A stretch of DNA of 64,000 nt from positions 62,001 through 126,000 of the forward strand of contig JAZNZB010000090.1 of the NCBI GenBank assembly GCA_045594705.1. The letters run 5' to 3'. Below are positions 33,771 through 41,686 of the stretch, piece after piece. Under the pieces are notes generated by a model. That model was not told where the DNA came from. It saw only the letters and a list, made by a program, of their open reading frames with translations, and made no database searches. A program made the translations under genes and the position numbers. Numbering within the stretch: the first letter of the stretch is position 1; every line of letters begins with the position of its first letter. The DNA is from SVQP01 sp045594705. Its GTDB lineage: Bacteria > Bacillota > Clostridia > Oscillospirales > CAG-272.

Positions 33771-33910
33771 GCGTGAAAGTTCAGCTCTTCAGGACCGGAA
33801 GATCACTGTTTCACGCACAAATCAACCCTAAAAATGGGGCCCAACCCATTTTTGTTGCAGAGCAACCCGGGTTGATTTCAAAATATATTTGTGCCACCGC
33901 AGGGCGGTGG
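33771..33910 (+). other. Highly structured segment between kdgA and kdgK (candidate RNA element)
   Basis: Nearly the whole 140 nt can pair. (1) GCGTGAAA 33771-33778 with TTTCACGC 33809-33816, enclosing TCTTC/GAAGA. (2) AAATCAACCC 33819-33828 with GGGTTGATTT 33869-33878, enclosing two further hairpins, AAAAATGGG/CCCATTTTT (33830-33853) and GTTGC/GCAAC (33854-33866), a three-way junction. (3) CCACCGC/GCGGTGG 33894-33910, just before the kdgK ribosome site. CACAAAT (33816-33822) can instead pair with ATTTGTG (33887-33893), giving an alternative fold. No T-run follows, so it is not a simple terminator. It could be a riboswitch-like element, a processing site or a palindromic mobile repeat. Confidence 0.55.
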
Positions 33911-33922
33911 AATGGAGATTGA
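33773..33922 (+). CDS. Possible small protein of 49 residues (doubtful)
   Basis: A GTG at 33773 is preceded by GGAGG at ideal spacing and opens a 49-codon frame that ends just before the kdgK start. It lies wholly inside the folded segment, and its composition is what the inverted repeats dictate, with no recognisable motif. The good ribosome site argues for a translated leader or a decayed gene start; the palindromes argue that coding is incidental. Listed at low confidence. Confidence 0.25.
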   Translation: MKVQLFRTGRSLFHAQINPKNGAQPIFVAEQPGLISKYICATAGRWNGD

Positions 33923-33923
33923 T

Positions 33924-34952
33924 ATGGCAAAAATTATTACGTTTGGCGAGCTGATGCTCAGACTTCAGCCCAACAATTATGAAAGATTTGTACAGGCAAG
34001 CCAGGTGGAATTTTCCTTTGGCGGCGGTGAGGCAAACGTCGCGGTTTCTCTTGCGAATTACGGCATGGATACAGCGTTCGTGACCAAGCTGCCCGCGCAT
34101 GCCATTGGTCAGGCCGCAGTCAATTCCCTGCGCAGATACGGCGTTGACACCTCGATGATCGTGCGTGGTGGCGACCGCATCGGCATTTACTTCAACGAAA
34201 AGGGTGCTTCTCAGCGCGGCTCTGTTTGCATCTACGACCGCGCAAACTCCGCAATTGCCAAAGCAGATGCCACAGATTTTGACTGGGATAAGATCTTTGA
34301 CGGCGCAGAATGGTTTCACTTCACAGGTATTACTCCTGCGTTGGGTCAGAACGTAGCAGATATTTGTCTGGAGGCCTGTAGGGCAGCAAAGTCCAAGGGC
34401 ATTAAGATCTCCTGCGACCTGAACTATCGCGGCAAACTGTGGACTCGTGCACAGGCGCGCGAGACCATGACCAATCTTTGTAAGTACGTGGACGTTTGCA
34501 TTTCCAACGAGGAGGATGCAAAGGACGTGTTCGGCATTGAGGCCGAGGCGACCGACATTTACGGTGGCGAGATCAACCACGAGGGCTACAAGTCTGTTGC
34601 AAAGCAGCTGGCTGACAAGTTTGGCTTTGAAATGGTTGCGATCACGCTTCGGGAAAGCCACAGCGCATCCTGTAACGGTTGGAGCGCAATGCTCTACAAC
34701 GTTGCCGAAGATCAGTACTGCTTCTCCAAGAAGTACGAGCTGACCATCATCGACCGCGTTGGCGGCGGTGACTCGTTCGGCGGCGGTCTGATCTATTCGG
34801 TCCTCGCCGGCAAGGACACCCAGGATGCTGTGGAATTCGCAGTTGCTGCATCCGCACTCAAGCACACCATTGGCGGTGACTACAACATGGTCACGGTTGC
34901 CGAGGTAGAAAAGCTGGCAGGCGGCGACGGCTCGGGCAGAATTCAGAGATAA
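33924..34952 (+). CDS. kdgK: 2-keto-3-deoxygluconate kinase (PfkB/ribokinase family)
   Basis: 342 residues from ATG 33924 (GGAG 6 nt upstream). PfkB-fold kinase: ITFGELMLRL opening, FGGGEANVAVSLA sugar-binding turn, SCDLNYRGKLW, and the catalytic-base motif RVGGGDSFGGGLIY. It phosphorylates KDG, the uxuA product, giving KDPG for kdgA. An insertion around residues 205-225 (DIYGGEINHEGY) is common in this subgroup. Last gene of the glucuronate operon, followed by a terminator. No sugar transporter accompanies the operon. Confidence 0.93.
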   Translation: MAKIITFGELMLRLQPNNYERFVQASQVEFSFGGGEANVAVSLANYGMDTAFVTKLPAHAIGQAAVNSLRRYGVDTSMIVRGGDRIGIYFNEKGASQRGSVCIYDRANSAIAKADATDFDWDKIFDGAEWFHFTGITPALGQNVADICLEACRAAKSKGIKISCDLNYRGKLWTRAQARETMTNLCKYVDVCISNEEDAKDVFGIEAEATDIYGGEINHEGYKSVAKQLADKFGFEMVAITLRESHSASCNGWSAMLYNVAEDQYCFSKKYELTIIDRVGGGDSFGGGLIYSVLAGKDTQDAVEFAVAASALKHTIGGDYNMVTVAEVEKLAGGDGSGRIQR

Positions 34953-34969
34953 TTTTAGCTTACACACAA

Positions 34970-35004
34970 AACGGCTGAGTCTTGTGACTCAGCCGTTCCT
35001 TTTT
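34970..35004. terminator. Terminator after kdgK
   Basis: 12-bp perfect stem AACGGCTGAGTC/GACTCAGCCGTT with a 4-nt loop and a T5 run; also placed to serve the convergent XRE gene ending at 35003. Confidence 0.92.
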
Positions 35005-36082
35005 ATTTGTATTTTTTTAACACAGCGGCGTATTCGGGATTATGCAAAAGCTCTGCATGTCTTCCGTCACGTGCATTCACAAGACTTTCAACCAACCATT
35101 CAAGGAAGTTATCTGCACTGACAGAAATGCGTTTTGGGAAATATGCTTGACGGACAGCATCGTCTTTTTTAATCGCTTCAGAAATGCGTTGAGCCGCATA
35201 TAAATTCAAGTCTAACAGGACAACGATATCCTCTTCAGATCCATCTCTGAAGGTCATGTCATTTCTGATTCGATTCAAGAATGCCTCTGCAAGCCCCGCA
35301 AAGAACACATCCTCTGTTTCATCCAATGCATTCAGCATCAGTTCACCATACTTCTTTGCTTTTACAGCCTTTTCTTTCACTGTAAGCGAATTGTCAAAGT
35401 AAATAGCACGCGCCAATTTATCACCTGCAAAGGCAACAAGCTCATACATATTCTTTTGCAAATAATAGTTATATTCGTTGGTGTCTTTGGCAAACAGCTG
35501 CTCGGTCTTTTGCGCTCCGGTTGTGTACCAATCGGCAAAATTGTTTTGGTAGATCGCAAGTGCTTCTTCCGTTTTCCCTTCCGCATGAAGAATTTTAGCA
35601 CGCATATTCCACGCACTCAGACGAAGCTGTTCCTCCGTACAGCCTTCTAAAATTCTCTCGCAGATAGCAAGAAACTCTTCCTTATGAGCAATCAGAATGT
35701 CAGGATCATTGTCAGCCAAGTCCCCTGCCATATTCCACATATAGTTGCTCATAATCCAATAATCATTGGGATAATCCTTACGTGCCTTTATAATGATCTC
35801 ACGCGCTTTGACGGGATCACTTCTCCAAAGCTTTTTGTAAAGCAAAAGCACTTCATCTTTATGTGCTTGAATTTTTTCTTGATCATACCCCATAAGCTCG
35901 TCAAGAGTTACACCGAAAAAGTATGCTAACGGTTGCAGGTTGGTAATATCCGGATATGATTCGCCTCGTTCCCATTTACTGACGGCAGCACAAGTGACGT
36001 TCATCGCAACTGAGAGCTGCTCCTGTGTGATATTTTTTGCTGTACGCAAACGCTTGATGTTTGCACCAATGGTCATTTCCAT
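35003..36082 (-). CDS. XRE-family transcriptional regulator with TPR-like C-terminus
   Basis: 359 residues from ATG 36082 (GGAGG 6 nt upstream). Residues 4-62 are a Cro/CI-type helix-turn-helix: IGANIKRLRTAKNITQEQL, then VSKWERGESYPDI. The remaining about 290 residues are helical with repeated Tyr/Ala spacings resembling tetratricopeptide or peptide-binding regulators (a Rgg/PlcR-like layout). It is therefore probably a cytoplasmic regulator that binds a peptide or partner protein; target genes are unknown. It has its own promoter and no co-transcribed partner. Confidence 0.82.
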   Translation of the reverse strand: MEMTIGANIKRLRTAKNITQEQLSVAMNVTCAAVSKWERGESYPDITNLQPLAYFFGVTLDELMGYDQEKIQAHKDEVLLLYKKLWRSDPVKAREIIIKARKDYPNDYWIMSNYMWNMAGDLADNDPDILIAHKEEFLAICERILEGCTEEQLRLSAWNMRAKILHAEGKTEEALAIYQNNFADWYTTGAQKTEQLFAKDTNEYNYYLQKNMYELVAFAGDKLARAIYFDNSLTVKEKAVKAKKYGELMLNALDETEDVFFAGLAEAFLNRIRNDMTFRDGSEEDIVVLLDLNLYAAQRISEAIKKDDAVRQAYFPKRISVSADNFLEWLVESLVNARDGRHAELLHNPEYAAVLKKYK

Positions 36083-36129
36083 ATGATACCTCCATAATGA
36101 ATAGTAAGCCGACGTCTGCTTCTGCTTCT

Positions 36130-36157
36130 ATTATAACATAATAATTTGCGCTGTAAA
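36130..36157 (-). promoter_or_regulatory. Promoter of the XRE regulator gene
   Basis: Minus strand: TTTACA (36152-36157), 16-bp spacer, TATAAT (36130-36135), 47 bp before the start. The 36083-36286 gap holds only this promoter and the terminator at 36236. Confidence 0.7.
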
Positions 36158-36235
36158 GGCATTGTTGGGAAACCGCTTGTTAACCGTAAGTATAATTTTT
36201 ATACTTTCTCTACTTATTGGCATATTCTGAATAAT

Positions 36236-36270
36236 AAAACCGCCATGATCGATTCATAGCGGTTTTATTT
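36236..36270. terminator. Terminator downstream of the acyltransferase gene
   Basis: Stem AAAACCGC/GCGGTTTT continued after a C/A mismatch by ATGA/TCAT around a 5-nt loop, with T-runs on the + side and A/T-rich sequence on the other. It ends the minus-strand operon whose last stop is at 36287. Confidence 0.75.
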
Positions 36271-36286
36271 TTTGAAATCATAAAAA

Positions 36287-37489
36287 TTATACGTTTTCGG
36301 GATGTGTATTTTTGTCCTTGATGCGCGCGATCAGCTTTCCGGGAAGATCAGCCAAGAATTCAATTCCCCGATCGATCCTGAGCAGCTTAAATAAGTAAAT
36401 CTTTCCAAGCGTAAAGAGCGAGGTGACCCAAAAGATGGCAAGCGCTGCGCCGAGTGACCAAACCACCATTTTCCAGGTGGGATAATCGGCATATTCGCGG
36501 AAGGAATGCCAGATCTTATCCCATTCCCAGCCCGCTGAGCAAACGTGAAGCACAAACACACCCCAGGTGGTTTTGGCAACGTTGGCTATGATCACTCTGA
36601 GCGGTTTATCTTTGATCTTGATCTGCATAAAGAACAACAGCAGCATCACAGCCATGATCACCATAAAGGGAGAGACGTAGCTGACCAGGTCGTCACGAAA
36701 ATCATACTGCACAGAGTCCTTATCGATCAGTCCCAGATCCGCCTGCTTTTCTATGTATATCATTTTATACCATGCAATAAACGCGGACAGGAAGAACGCA
36801 GGCAGCGTGACAAACCATTTTGCCCACTTGGGAGCGCCGTAAATGCGGAAATACGCACCGATCACGTACAAACAGATCAGCCAGATGGTCGAATAGCCTC
36901 CGCCAAGGCCGTAACTGTCCTTATGCGCGATCAGCTTGAAGATGGTTGGTACCTGCAGCCAAAGAATCGTTACAATATGCTGCCAACGGTTCATGGAAAG
37001 CAATCCCTTGTTGATCAAGGGGATGAGCGGATACATGAAGAAATAGGCGCAGAGATACCAAAGCTCGCGCTTGGTCAGCGGAAAGAGTGCGCCAAGCCAC
37101 CATTCCTTTTGCACCTCGATGAATGGAATAAAAAAGTGGGCGATCGCAGTGATGGCAAGGATGAGCACGACAGTTTCTACCCAAAGATGAACGAATCTTC
37201 GATACTTGAACTTGGTTTTGACATTGGCAAAGCCCGAAATAATCGCATAGCAGTTCACTGCGCAATAGCCGATGGTCTCAATAAACCATGCGACCTGATA
37301 GTTTGTGGACAGATGCTCCGAATAGCCGCGCACTCCACCGTGCCCCATAACGTGTAGCAGGATCACCAGCATCATAGACACGATACGGAACAACTCCACG
37401 CCCATATTTCTCTCACTTTTTTGCTGTAAAGGCGGCAACGTGGGAGCTTCGGACATCTGATTTGGTTTCTTTATTGATAAATCCGTCAT
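36287..37489 (-). CDS. Acyltransferase 3 family membrane protein
   Basis: 400 residues, about ten membrane helices. The opening MGVELFRIVSMMLVILLHVMGHGG carries the family's conserved Arg and His; acyltransferase-3 proteins move acyl groups onto sugars or lipids at the membrane. A short Pro/Gln-rich cytosolic N-terminus precedes the first helix. The start overlaps the stop of the fucosidase gene by 4 bp. Last gene of a four-gene operon. The acceptor is unknown; an extracellular glycan is the usual one. Confidence 0.88.
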   Translation of the reverse strand: MTDLSIKKPNQMSEAPTLPPLQQKSERNMGVELFRIVSMMLVILLHVMGHGGVRGYSEHLSTNYQVAWFIETIGYCAVNCYAIISGFANVKTKFKYRRFVHLWVETVVLILAITAIAHFFIPFIEVQKEWWLGALFPLTKRELWYLCAYFFMYPLIPLINKGLLSMNRWQHIVTILWLQVPTIFKLIAHKDSYGLGGGYSTIWLICLYVIGAYFRIYGAPKWAKWFVTLPAFFLSAFIAWYKMIYIEKQADLGLIDKDSVQYDFRDDLVSYVSPFMVIMAVMLLLFFMQIKIKDKPLRVIIANVAKTTWGVFVLHVCSAGWEWDKIWHSFREYADYPTWKMVVWSLGAALAIFWVTSLFTLGKIYLFKLLRIDRGIEFLADLPGKLIARIKDKNTHPENV

Positions 37490-38457
37490 TTTTCTCCCCT
37501 CTTCCCTACTTCTCGCAATATCTCAAGCGCAGGCGCGGGAATGCGACCAAGGTGGTCGGGGCCTACGTTGAGCAGATAATTCACGCCGCGTGCATTGAGA
37601 TGCTCCTTGATGCGAATGACCTCGTCTGCATTCTTCCAGTTGTCATCGTAATACTTAAAGCCCCAGGTATCGTTGAGCGTGGTGGGAGACTCTACCAGCA
37701 CGCCGTCCATATATTCGTCGGGTATCTCGTTATCCCCCATGGATACGTAATCACCAAGATCATTGCCGATGCGGCTGTTGAGCAAGCAGTCCGGTTGGAT
37801 CGACTTAACAAGGTCACGCAGCTGGCGCGATTGCGCGGGCGTGATCTGATGGGGGGTATCGCACCAAAGCAGGCACAAGTCACCGTATTTGGTCAGGATC
37901 TCGCGGATCTGCGGCAAAATCTTTGCGCGGAAGCATTGCTCGTAGTCCTTTGCATCGTCATCCGGATAGTCCCAGTTGTTTGTCCAATGCGTGTCACATA
38001 CGTTGAGGTGCGTGGGGTGATAGCCGCCACCGTTGGGCTCGTGCCAATCCAGCTCCTGCGAATAATACAGTCCGAATTTCAGACCGTGCTTTTTGCAGGC
38101 TGCCGAAAGCTCCGCGATCACGTCACGTCCAAAGGGTGTGGCATCCACCACGTTGTAGTCATCGTATTCGGATTTGAACATGCAAAAGCCATCGTGGTGC
38201 TTGCTTGTCACCACCATATAATTCATGCCCGCATCCTTGGCAAGCTTGACCCATTCCTCCGCGTCAAAATACACGGGGTTAAAGGCCTTTGCCAGCTGTG
38301 CATACTCCTCGTTCGGGATGCGGAAATAGGACTGCGCCCACTCAGCGATCATATCCATGCGCTGACCCTTATATTCACCGGCCAGCAAGGAGTAAAGACC
38401 CCAGTGGATCATAAGACCGAATTTTGCCTCATTTTTGAACCATTCACGATTGTTCAT
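37486..38457 (-). CDS. GH29-family alpha-L-fucosidase, compact and cytoplasmic
   Basis: 323 residues from ATG 38457 (AAGGAGA 9 nt upstream; a longer in-frame start at 38673 would sit inside the previous gene). GH29 signatures: FGLMIHWGLYSLL, AKDAGMNYMVVTSKHHDGF (87-91), GLKFGLYYSQ, and the probable nucleophile Asp200 in LLWCDTP. It lacks a signal peptide and the C-terminal beta-sandwich of many GH29 enzymes, so it probably acts inside the cell on imported fucosides. It is coupled to the acyltransferase gene by a 4-bp overlap. Confidence 0.88.
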   Translation of the reverse strand: MNNREWFKNEAKFGLMIHWGLYSLLAGEYKGQRMDMIAEWAQSYFRIPNEEYAQLAKAFNPVYFDAEEWVKLAKDAGMNYMVVTSKHHDGFCMFKSEYDDYNVVDATPFGRDVIAELSAACKKHGLKFGLYYSQELDWHEPNGGGYHPTHLNVCDTHWTNNWDYPDDDAKDYEQCFRAKILPQIREILTKYGDLCLLWCDTPHQITPAQSRQLRDLVKSIQPDCLLNSRIGNDLGDYVSMGDNEIPDEYMDGVLVESPTTLNDTWGFKYYDDNWKNADEVIRIKEHLNARGVNYLLNVGPDHLGRIPAPALEILREVGKRGEK

Positions 38458-38470
38458 ACTGTCTTCTCCT

Positions 38471-39055
38471 TTATGAAACAGTGTGATTTCCTTTATATTC
38501 AAAGAATTTTCTGTTGTAGGCGTATGCCACCTCTGCCTCGCCCTTACGAGATACCAGGTAGAATTCGTCACCGCGCAGCGAGGTATTGTCCAGCCCCTCG
38601 GGGGAGATATACATCTCCTTACTCCATGCATAAAGCTTCTCGGTCTCAGGCACGCGCCACTTCGCATTGTCAAAATAAAATACCGTTATGCACTTTGTGT
38701 AATGCGTGTGAGTACTCATTCCCGGCCTGTAGTGGGTGTGAGGCTCATATACCTGCTCTTTGTCTATATGAGACAATTTATCCGTGGAGATAACAAATTC
38801 GCCATCGTACTCTACTGATTCGACGATCTCGCGATCCTTCTTGTTCTGCTTGAAATACAGGACAATGGGCACGATTACCAGAAGGCCGATCGGTATGGCA
38901 AGCACCCACGATACGGCATAGCCTGCAAGGATAGCAAGAGCCGCTATGGGCATGACCCAAATCAGCGTTTTGTTGTCGTTATTTTGGGCCTTTTTTTCCT
39001 CATTCTTGAGAATATCCTGCAGGATAACTTCATCTGTTAATATCTCTTTTTTCAT
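38471..39055 (-). CDS. Two-helix membrane protein, paralogue of the upstream gene
   Basis: 194 residues. About 30 cytosolic residues, a membrane hairpin (about 31-68), then a soluble domain of about 125 residues starting FVISTDKLSHIDKEQV and ending FYLVSRKGEAEVAYAYNRKFFEYK. The same plan and several identical positions (F-I-D-L, closing F-Y-R-FF-Y) occur in the upstream neighbour, so the pair arose by duplication. No known family is recognised. The start overlaps the neighbour's stop by 4 bp, and the fucosidase follows after 13 bp. The soluble part has many His/Tyr residues near THTHYTK. Confidence 0.72.
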   Translation of the reverse strand: MKKEILTDEVILQDILKNEEKKAQNNDNKTLIWVMPIAALAILAGYAVSWVLAIPIGLLVIVPIVLYFKQNKKDREIVESVEYDGEFVISTDKLSHIDKEQVYEPHTHYRPGMSTHTHYTKCITVFYFDNAKWRVPETEKLYAWSKEMYISPEGLDNTSLRGDEFYLVSRKGEAEVAYAYNRKFFEYKGNHTVS

Positions 39056-39639
39056 TCAACTGTCTCCTCATATCTGAATACACGTTCATTATAGAGCAAT
39101 ATTGGCGCTGTTGGGCGATCATGATATACGACAATGATAAATGGGATCGGATCATCCGCATATTGCATGATTCCGCGCAAGCCAAACGCATCAGGCTCAT
39201 TCGCATTTCTGACGTAACGCATGCCACTCTCAAAAATATACTCGTCTTTTCTCGGTTGCGTTCCCTTGTTTCTGTGTCTGATGTCCATTTTGATCTCGTT
39301 ATCTATGGGCCGCATGTTCTCATTTGCGCATACCAAGGTGTCGCGAATGATGCTGAACTTTCTTGCACGGATTCGCTTTTTCATGCGACCGAGCGTGATA
39401 AGCTCGACAATGCCCCAGACAAGATCGTATATAAGCAATACTCCAAGCACGCACATCAGAATCATTGCGGCAGGAGCTTGCTTGGCATGCAAAGCATACA
39501 AGATGATCGCACCCAAAATCAGGGAAAAGATCATAAACGCTCCAACGATCAGATCTCCTTTGATTCTGCGCTTGACCTCTTGACCAAGGTCTTGCATGAT
39601 CCTGTTTTTTGTCAGCAATACTGTTTTCTCCACATGCAT
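39052..39639 (-). CDS. Two-helix membrane protein, first gene of the fucosidase operon
   Basis: 195 residues from ATG 39639 with a GGGGG site 4 nt upstream. Basic N-terminus (KTVLLTKNRIMQDLGQEVKRR), membrane hairpin at about 32-80, then a soluble domain FSIIRDTLVCANENM ... FIIVVYHDRPTAPILLYNERVFRYEE that parallels the next gene's product. Function unknown; it looks like a small membrane-anchored sensor or assembly pair. Transcribed from a consensus promoter with the paralogue, the fucosidase and the acyltransferase. Confidence 0.72.
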   Translation of the reverse strand: MHVEKTVLLTKNRIMQDLGQEVKRRIKGDLIVGAFMIFSLILGAIILYALHAKQAPAAMILMCVLGVLLIYDLVWGIVELITLGRMKKRIRARKFSIIRDTLVCANENMRPIDNEIKMDIRHRNKGTQPRKDEYIFESGMRYVRNANEPDAFGLRGIMQYADDPIPFIIVVYHDRPTAPILLYNERVFRYEETVE

Positions 39640-39662
39640 CCCCCGATTCCTAATGTATCTTT

Positions 39663-39691
39663 ATTATAGCAGAGTTCGTCTTCCCTGTCAA
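39663..39691 (-). promoter_or_regulatory. Promoter of the fucosidase/acyltransferase operon
   Basis: Minus strand: TTGACA (39686-39691), 17-bp spacer, TATAAT (39663-39668); perfect consensus, 24 bp before the first start codon. Confidence 0.85.
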
Positions 39692-39705
39692 TCGAGGAGC
39701 GAAGA

Positions 39706-39732
39706 AAAAGCAAGGCTTAAGCCTTGCTTTTC
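39706..39732 (-). terminator. Terminator overlapping the end of the TMEM164-like gene
   Basis: Stem AAAAGCAAGGC/GCCTTGCTTTT around a 4-nt loop. The loop and one arm include the stop codon at 39717-39719, so the last codons of the gene are part of the terminator. Confidence 0.8.
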
Positions 39733-40490
39733 TTGTAAGTAATCCCAAAATAGGCCATATAGAATGCAACAATATATACAAGGAACAATGCAACCACACC
39801 AAGCGGATACAGCACGGGGTTTCCGCCCATAAGATTATACAGAATATCATAAGGCGTACCGTCACCCTGCATCAGGAACATGTAGTTGTAGTCGGTGAGA
39901 ACGTTGACCACGTATGCGAGCACGCAGCACACGCTAAGTATGGCGAACGTGATACCAATGTTCTTCTTTTTCATGCTGGTCATGCCCGAAATGGAAATGT
40001 AAAGAGAGCCAAAACCCGAAATGCAATGTGTGATACCTGAGCAGACGTTAACATAGTAGAAGATCGGATATGCATTATAGTTCTGCGCTGCACCGTAAGT
40101 ACCTGCGAGTGCACCTAACAAGCCAAAGATCAACACAAAATCCAGCGCGGCTTCCTTAAGCCTTCCCTTGGAAAATGCAGCAAGCGGCAGTGTGATCAAC
40201 TGAATACTGCACAAAAACAGAGGCAGGTTACGCAAAAGCGATTGCACAGGCTCGTCCGATTGCACGCAGCTGAGCACGATCTTAATAATCTCTACACCGT
40301 CGATCAGGATCGCTGCCCAGATCAGCGGTACGTTTTTATTCTTTTCGGGATGCTTACGGTAATAAAGGCCGATCATAATGGCCAGAGCCGTCATGACTAG
40401 AACCAAAGAAGTTACAAAGGTCAGATGCTGCCAGGAATATGCGCCTGCGGGCTCAGTGGTCATCTCACCAAAGCCAAAAAATTCCCCCAT
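39717..40490 (-). CDS. TMEM164/YwaF-like integral membrane protein
   Basis: 257 residues, about seven membrane helices. The late motif NYMFLMQGDGTPYDILYNLMGG and the ISITHC/SG histidine region (GITHCISGFGSLY) fit the TIGR02206/YwaF family, related to eukaryotic TMEM164. The family's role in bacteria is not established. It starts at 40490 behind AGGAGC. A TATAAT lies on the minus strand at 40527-40532 without a good -35, so it may have its own weak promoter or read through from apbE. Confidence 0.7.
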   Translation of the reverse strand: MGEFFGFGEMTTEPAGAYSWQHLTFVTSLVLVMTALAIMIGLYYRKHPEKNKNVPLIWAAILIDGVEIIKIVLSCVQSDEPVQSLLRNLPLFLCSIQLITLPLAAFSKGRLKEAALDFVLIFGLLGALAGTYGAAQNYNAYPIFYYVNVCSGITHCISGFGSLYISISGMTSMKKKNIGITFAILSVCCVLAYVVNVLTDYNYMFLMQGDGTPYDILYNLMGGNPVLYPLGVVALFLVYIVAFYMAYFGITYKKSKA

Positions 40491-40580
40491 GTCCTTGCTC
40501 CTTTTCTCAATTCATACTATAGACAAATTATAGCATATTTCGACAGGAATACGAATATCATGGGGAAATCTTAATAATTC

Positions 40581-41633
40581 TTAATATTCTGTTTGATACG
40601 CAGAAAAACCGCTTGAATAATACTGCTCACCTTCCACGGTCAGCCACATAGCCTCCACACCGTCAAGCGACTCGATCAAGGCCAGCCCCTGCTCGTACGT
40701 CATACAAAAAAGCGCAGTCGAGAGTGCGTCACCGTCCGCTGAGCTATCACATACGATAGAAACCGACGTGAAATACTCGGCAGGCATCAGCGTTGCAGGA
40801 TCGATAATGTGATGATATCTCTTTCCGTCCACAATAAAATAGCGCTGATAAGAGCCACTGGTGATCAGGGATTTCCCGTTAAGCTGCAGATATGCAAGAT
40901 AATCGTCAGCATCCTCGTCGGGGTTCTCCACTCCTACGGTCCAACCGCTTCCGTCCGGCTTTGCGCCAAGCGTGCGAACGTTACCGCCTACGTTGATCAC
41001 GTAACCAGTTATGCCCTTTTGCTCCATTTGCCGGGCTACCATTTCCACGGCATAACCCTTCGCAATTGCTCCTACATCCAATCTCATTTGCGGATCGGCA
41101 AGTGTGACTGTACAGGCCTGCTCGTCAATCAAAATCTTTTGGATATCCGTATGCTCTGCTGCTTCTTGCAGCTGCTCCACAGGCGGAAGCTGAGCGTTCC
41201 ATGGTTCATCCATACCATCCTCGCGGTACTCATGCCAGATAGACAGCACGCTGCCCATGGCAACGTTGACTTTCCCATCCGTCAACTCGTAAGCTTGCTT
41301 GGCGTAAAGCAGCATATCGATGATGCGTCGGTCAACCGTTACGGTACGGTGCTCGCCATCAACCAATTCGTTTATGGTACACAGATTCTCCATGCCGTCA
41401 TAGCGATGATAGATGGTAAAGAGCTTGTGGTATTCACCGAGCAATGCAAGCATCTCTGCACATACCTTGTCAAACTCCTCCTGATTCTTTGTATATCCCG
41501 TTATCGTGGTAACGGTGTCAAAGTAATCAAAAGAGTATTCTGTAAACTTCTGTTTGCTCTGCTCGCACGCGCTCATACCCAGGCATGAAGTCAGCATTAC
41601 AGCAGACAAAATCAACAATACAACTCGTTTCAT
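40581..41633 (-). CDS. apbE: FAD:protein FMN transferase ApbE, lipoprotein
   Basis: 350 residues. Signal peptide with lipobox near residue 20 (Cys17 or Cys23). ApbE attaches FMN from FAD to a Thr in S/T-G-A-T motifs of exported redox proteins. Seen: FDTVTTITGY, LDVGAIAKGYAVE, INVGGNVRTLG, RYHHIIDPATLMPAE and ADGDALSTALF, the flavin and Mg-binding sites. Likely targets in this window are RnfG and RnfD. No good ribosome site stands before ATG 41633; the nearest GGAGG is inside the hairpin at 41647-41672, so translation may depend on that fold. Confidence 0.93.
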   Translation of the reverse strand: MKRVVLLILSAVMLTSCLGMSACEQSKQKFTEYSFDYFDTVTTITGYTKNQEEFDKVCAEMLALLGEYHKLFTIYHRYDGMENLCTINELVDGEHRTVTVDRRIIDMLLYAKQAYELTDGKVNVAMGSVLSIWHEYREDGMDEPWNAQLPPVEQLQEAAEHTDIQKILIDEQACTVTLADPQMRLDVGAIAKGYAVEMVARQMEQKGITGYVINVGGNVRTLGAKPDGSGWTVGVENPDEDADDYLAYLQLNGKSLITSGSYQRYFIVDGKRYHHIIDPATLMPAEYFTSVSIVCDSSADGDALSTALFCMTYEQGLALIESLDGVEAMWLTVEGEQYYSSGFSAYQTEY

Positions 41634-41646
41634 GTTTTTTAAGTGT

Positions 41647-41672
41647 AAAACGGGAGGCGAGCCTCCCGTTTT
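41647..41672. terminator. Hairpin between two-repeat lipoprotein and apbE
   Basis: Perfect 12-bp stem AAAACGGGAGGC/GCCTCCCGTTTT with a 2-nt loop. On the minus strand it follows the lipoprotein stop and precedes apbE by 13 bp. It contains the only GGAGG near apbE, so besides partial termination it may hide the apbE ribosome site. Confidence 0.75.
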
Positions 41673-41686
41673 ATCCTTTTCTCGAA

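Noticed and set aside
38458..38673. N-terminal extension of the fucosidase
   Set aside because: The added 72 residues overlap the previous gene, are Arg/Pro-rich and precede a good ribosome site at the internal ATG.
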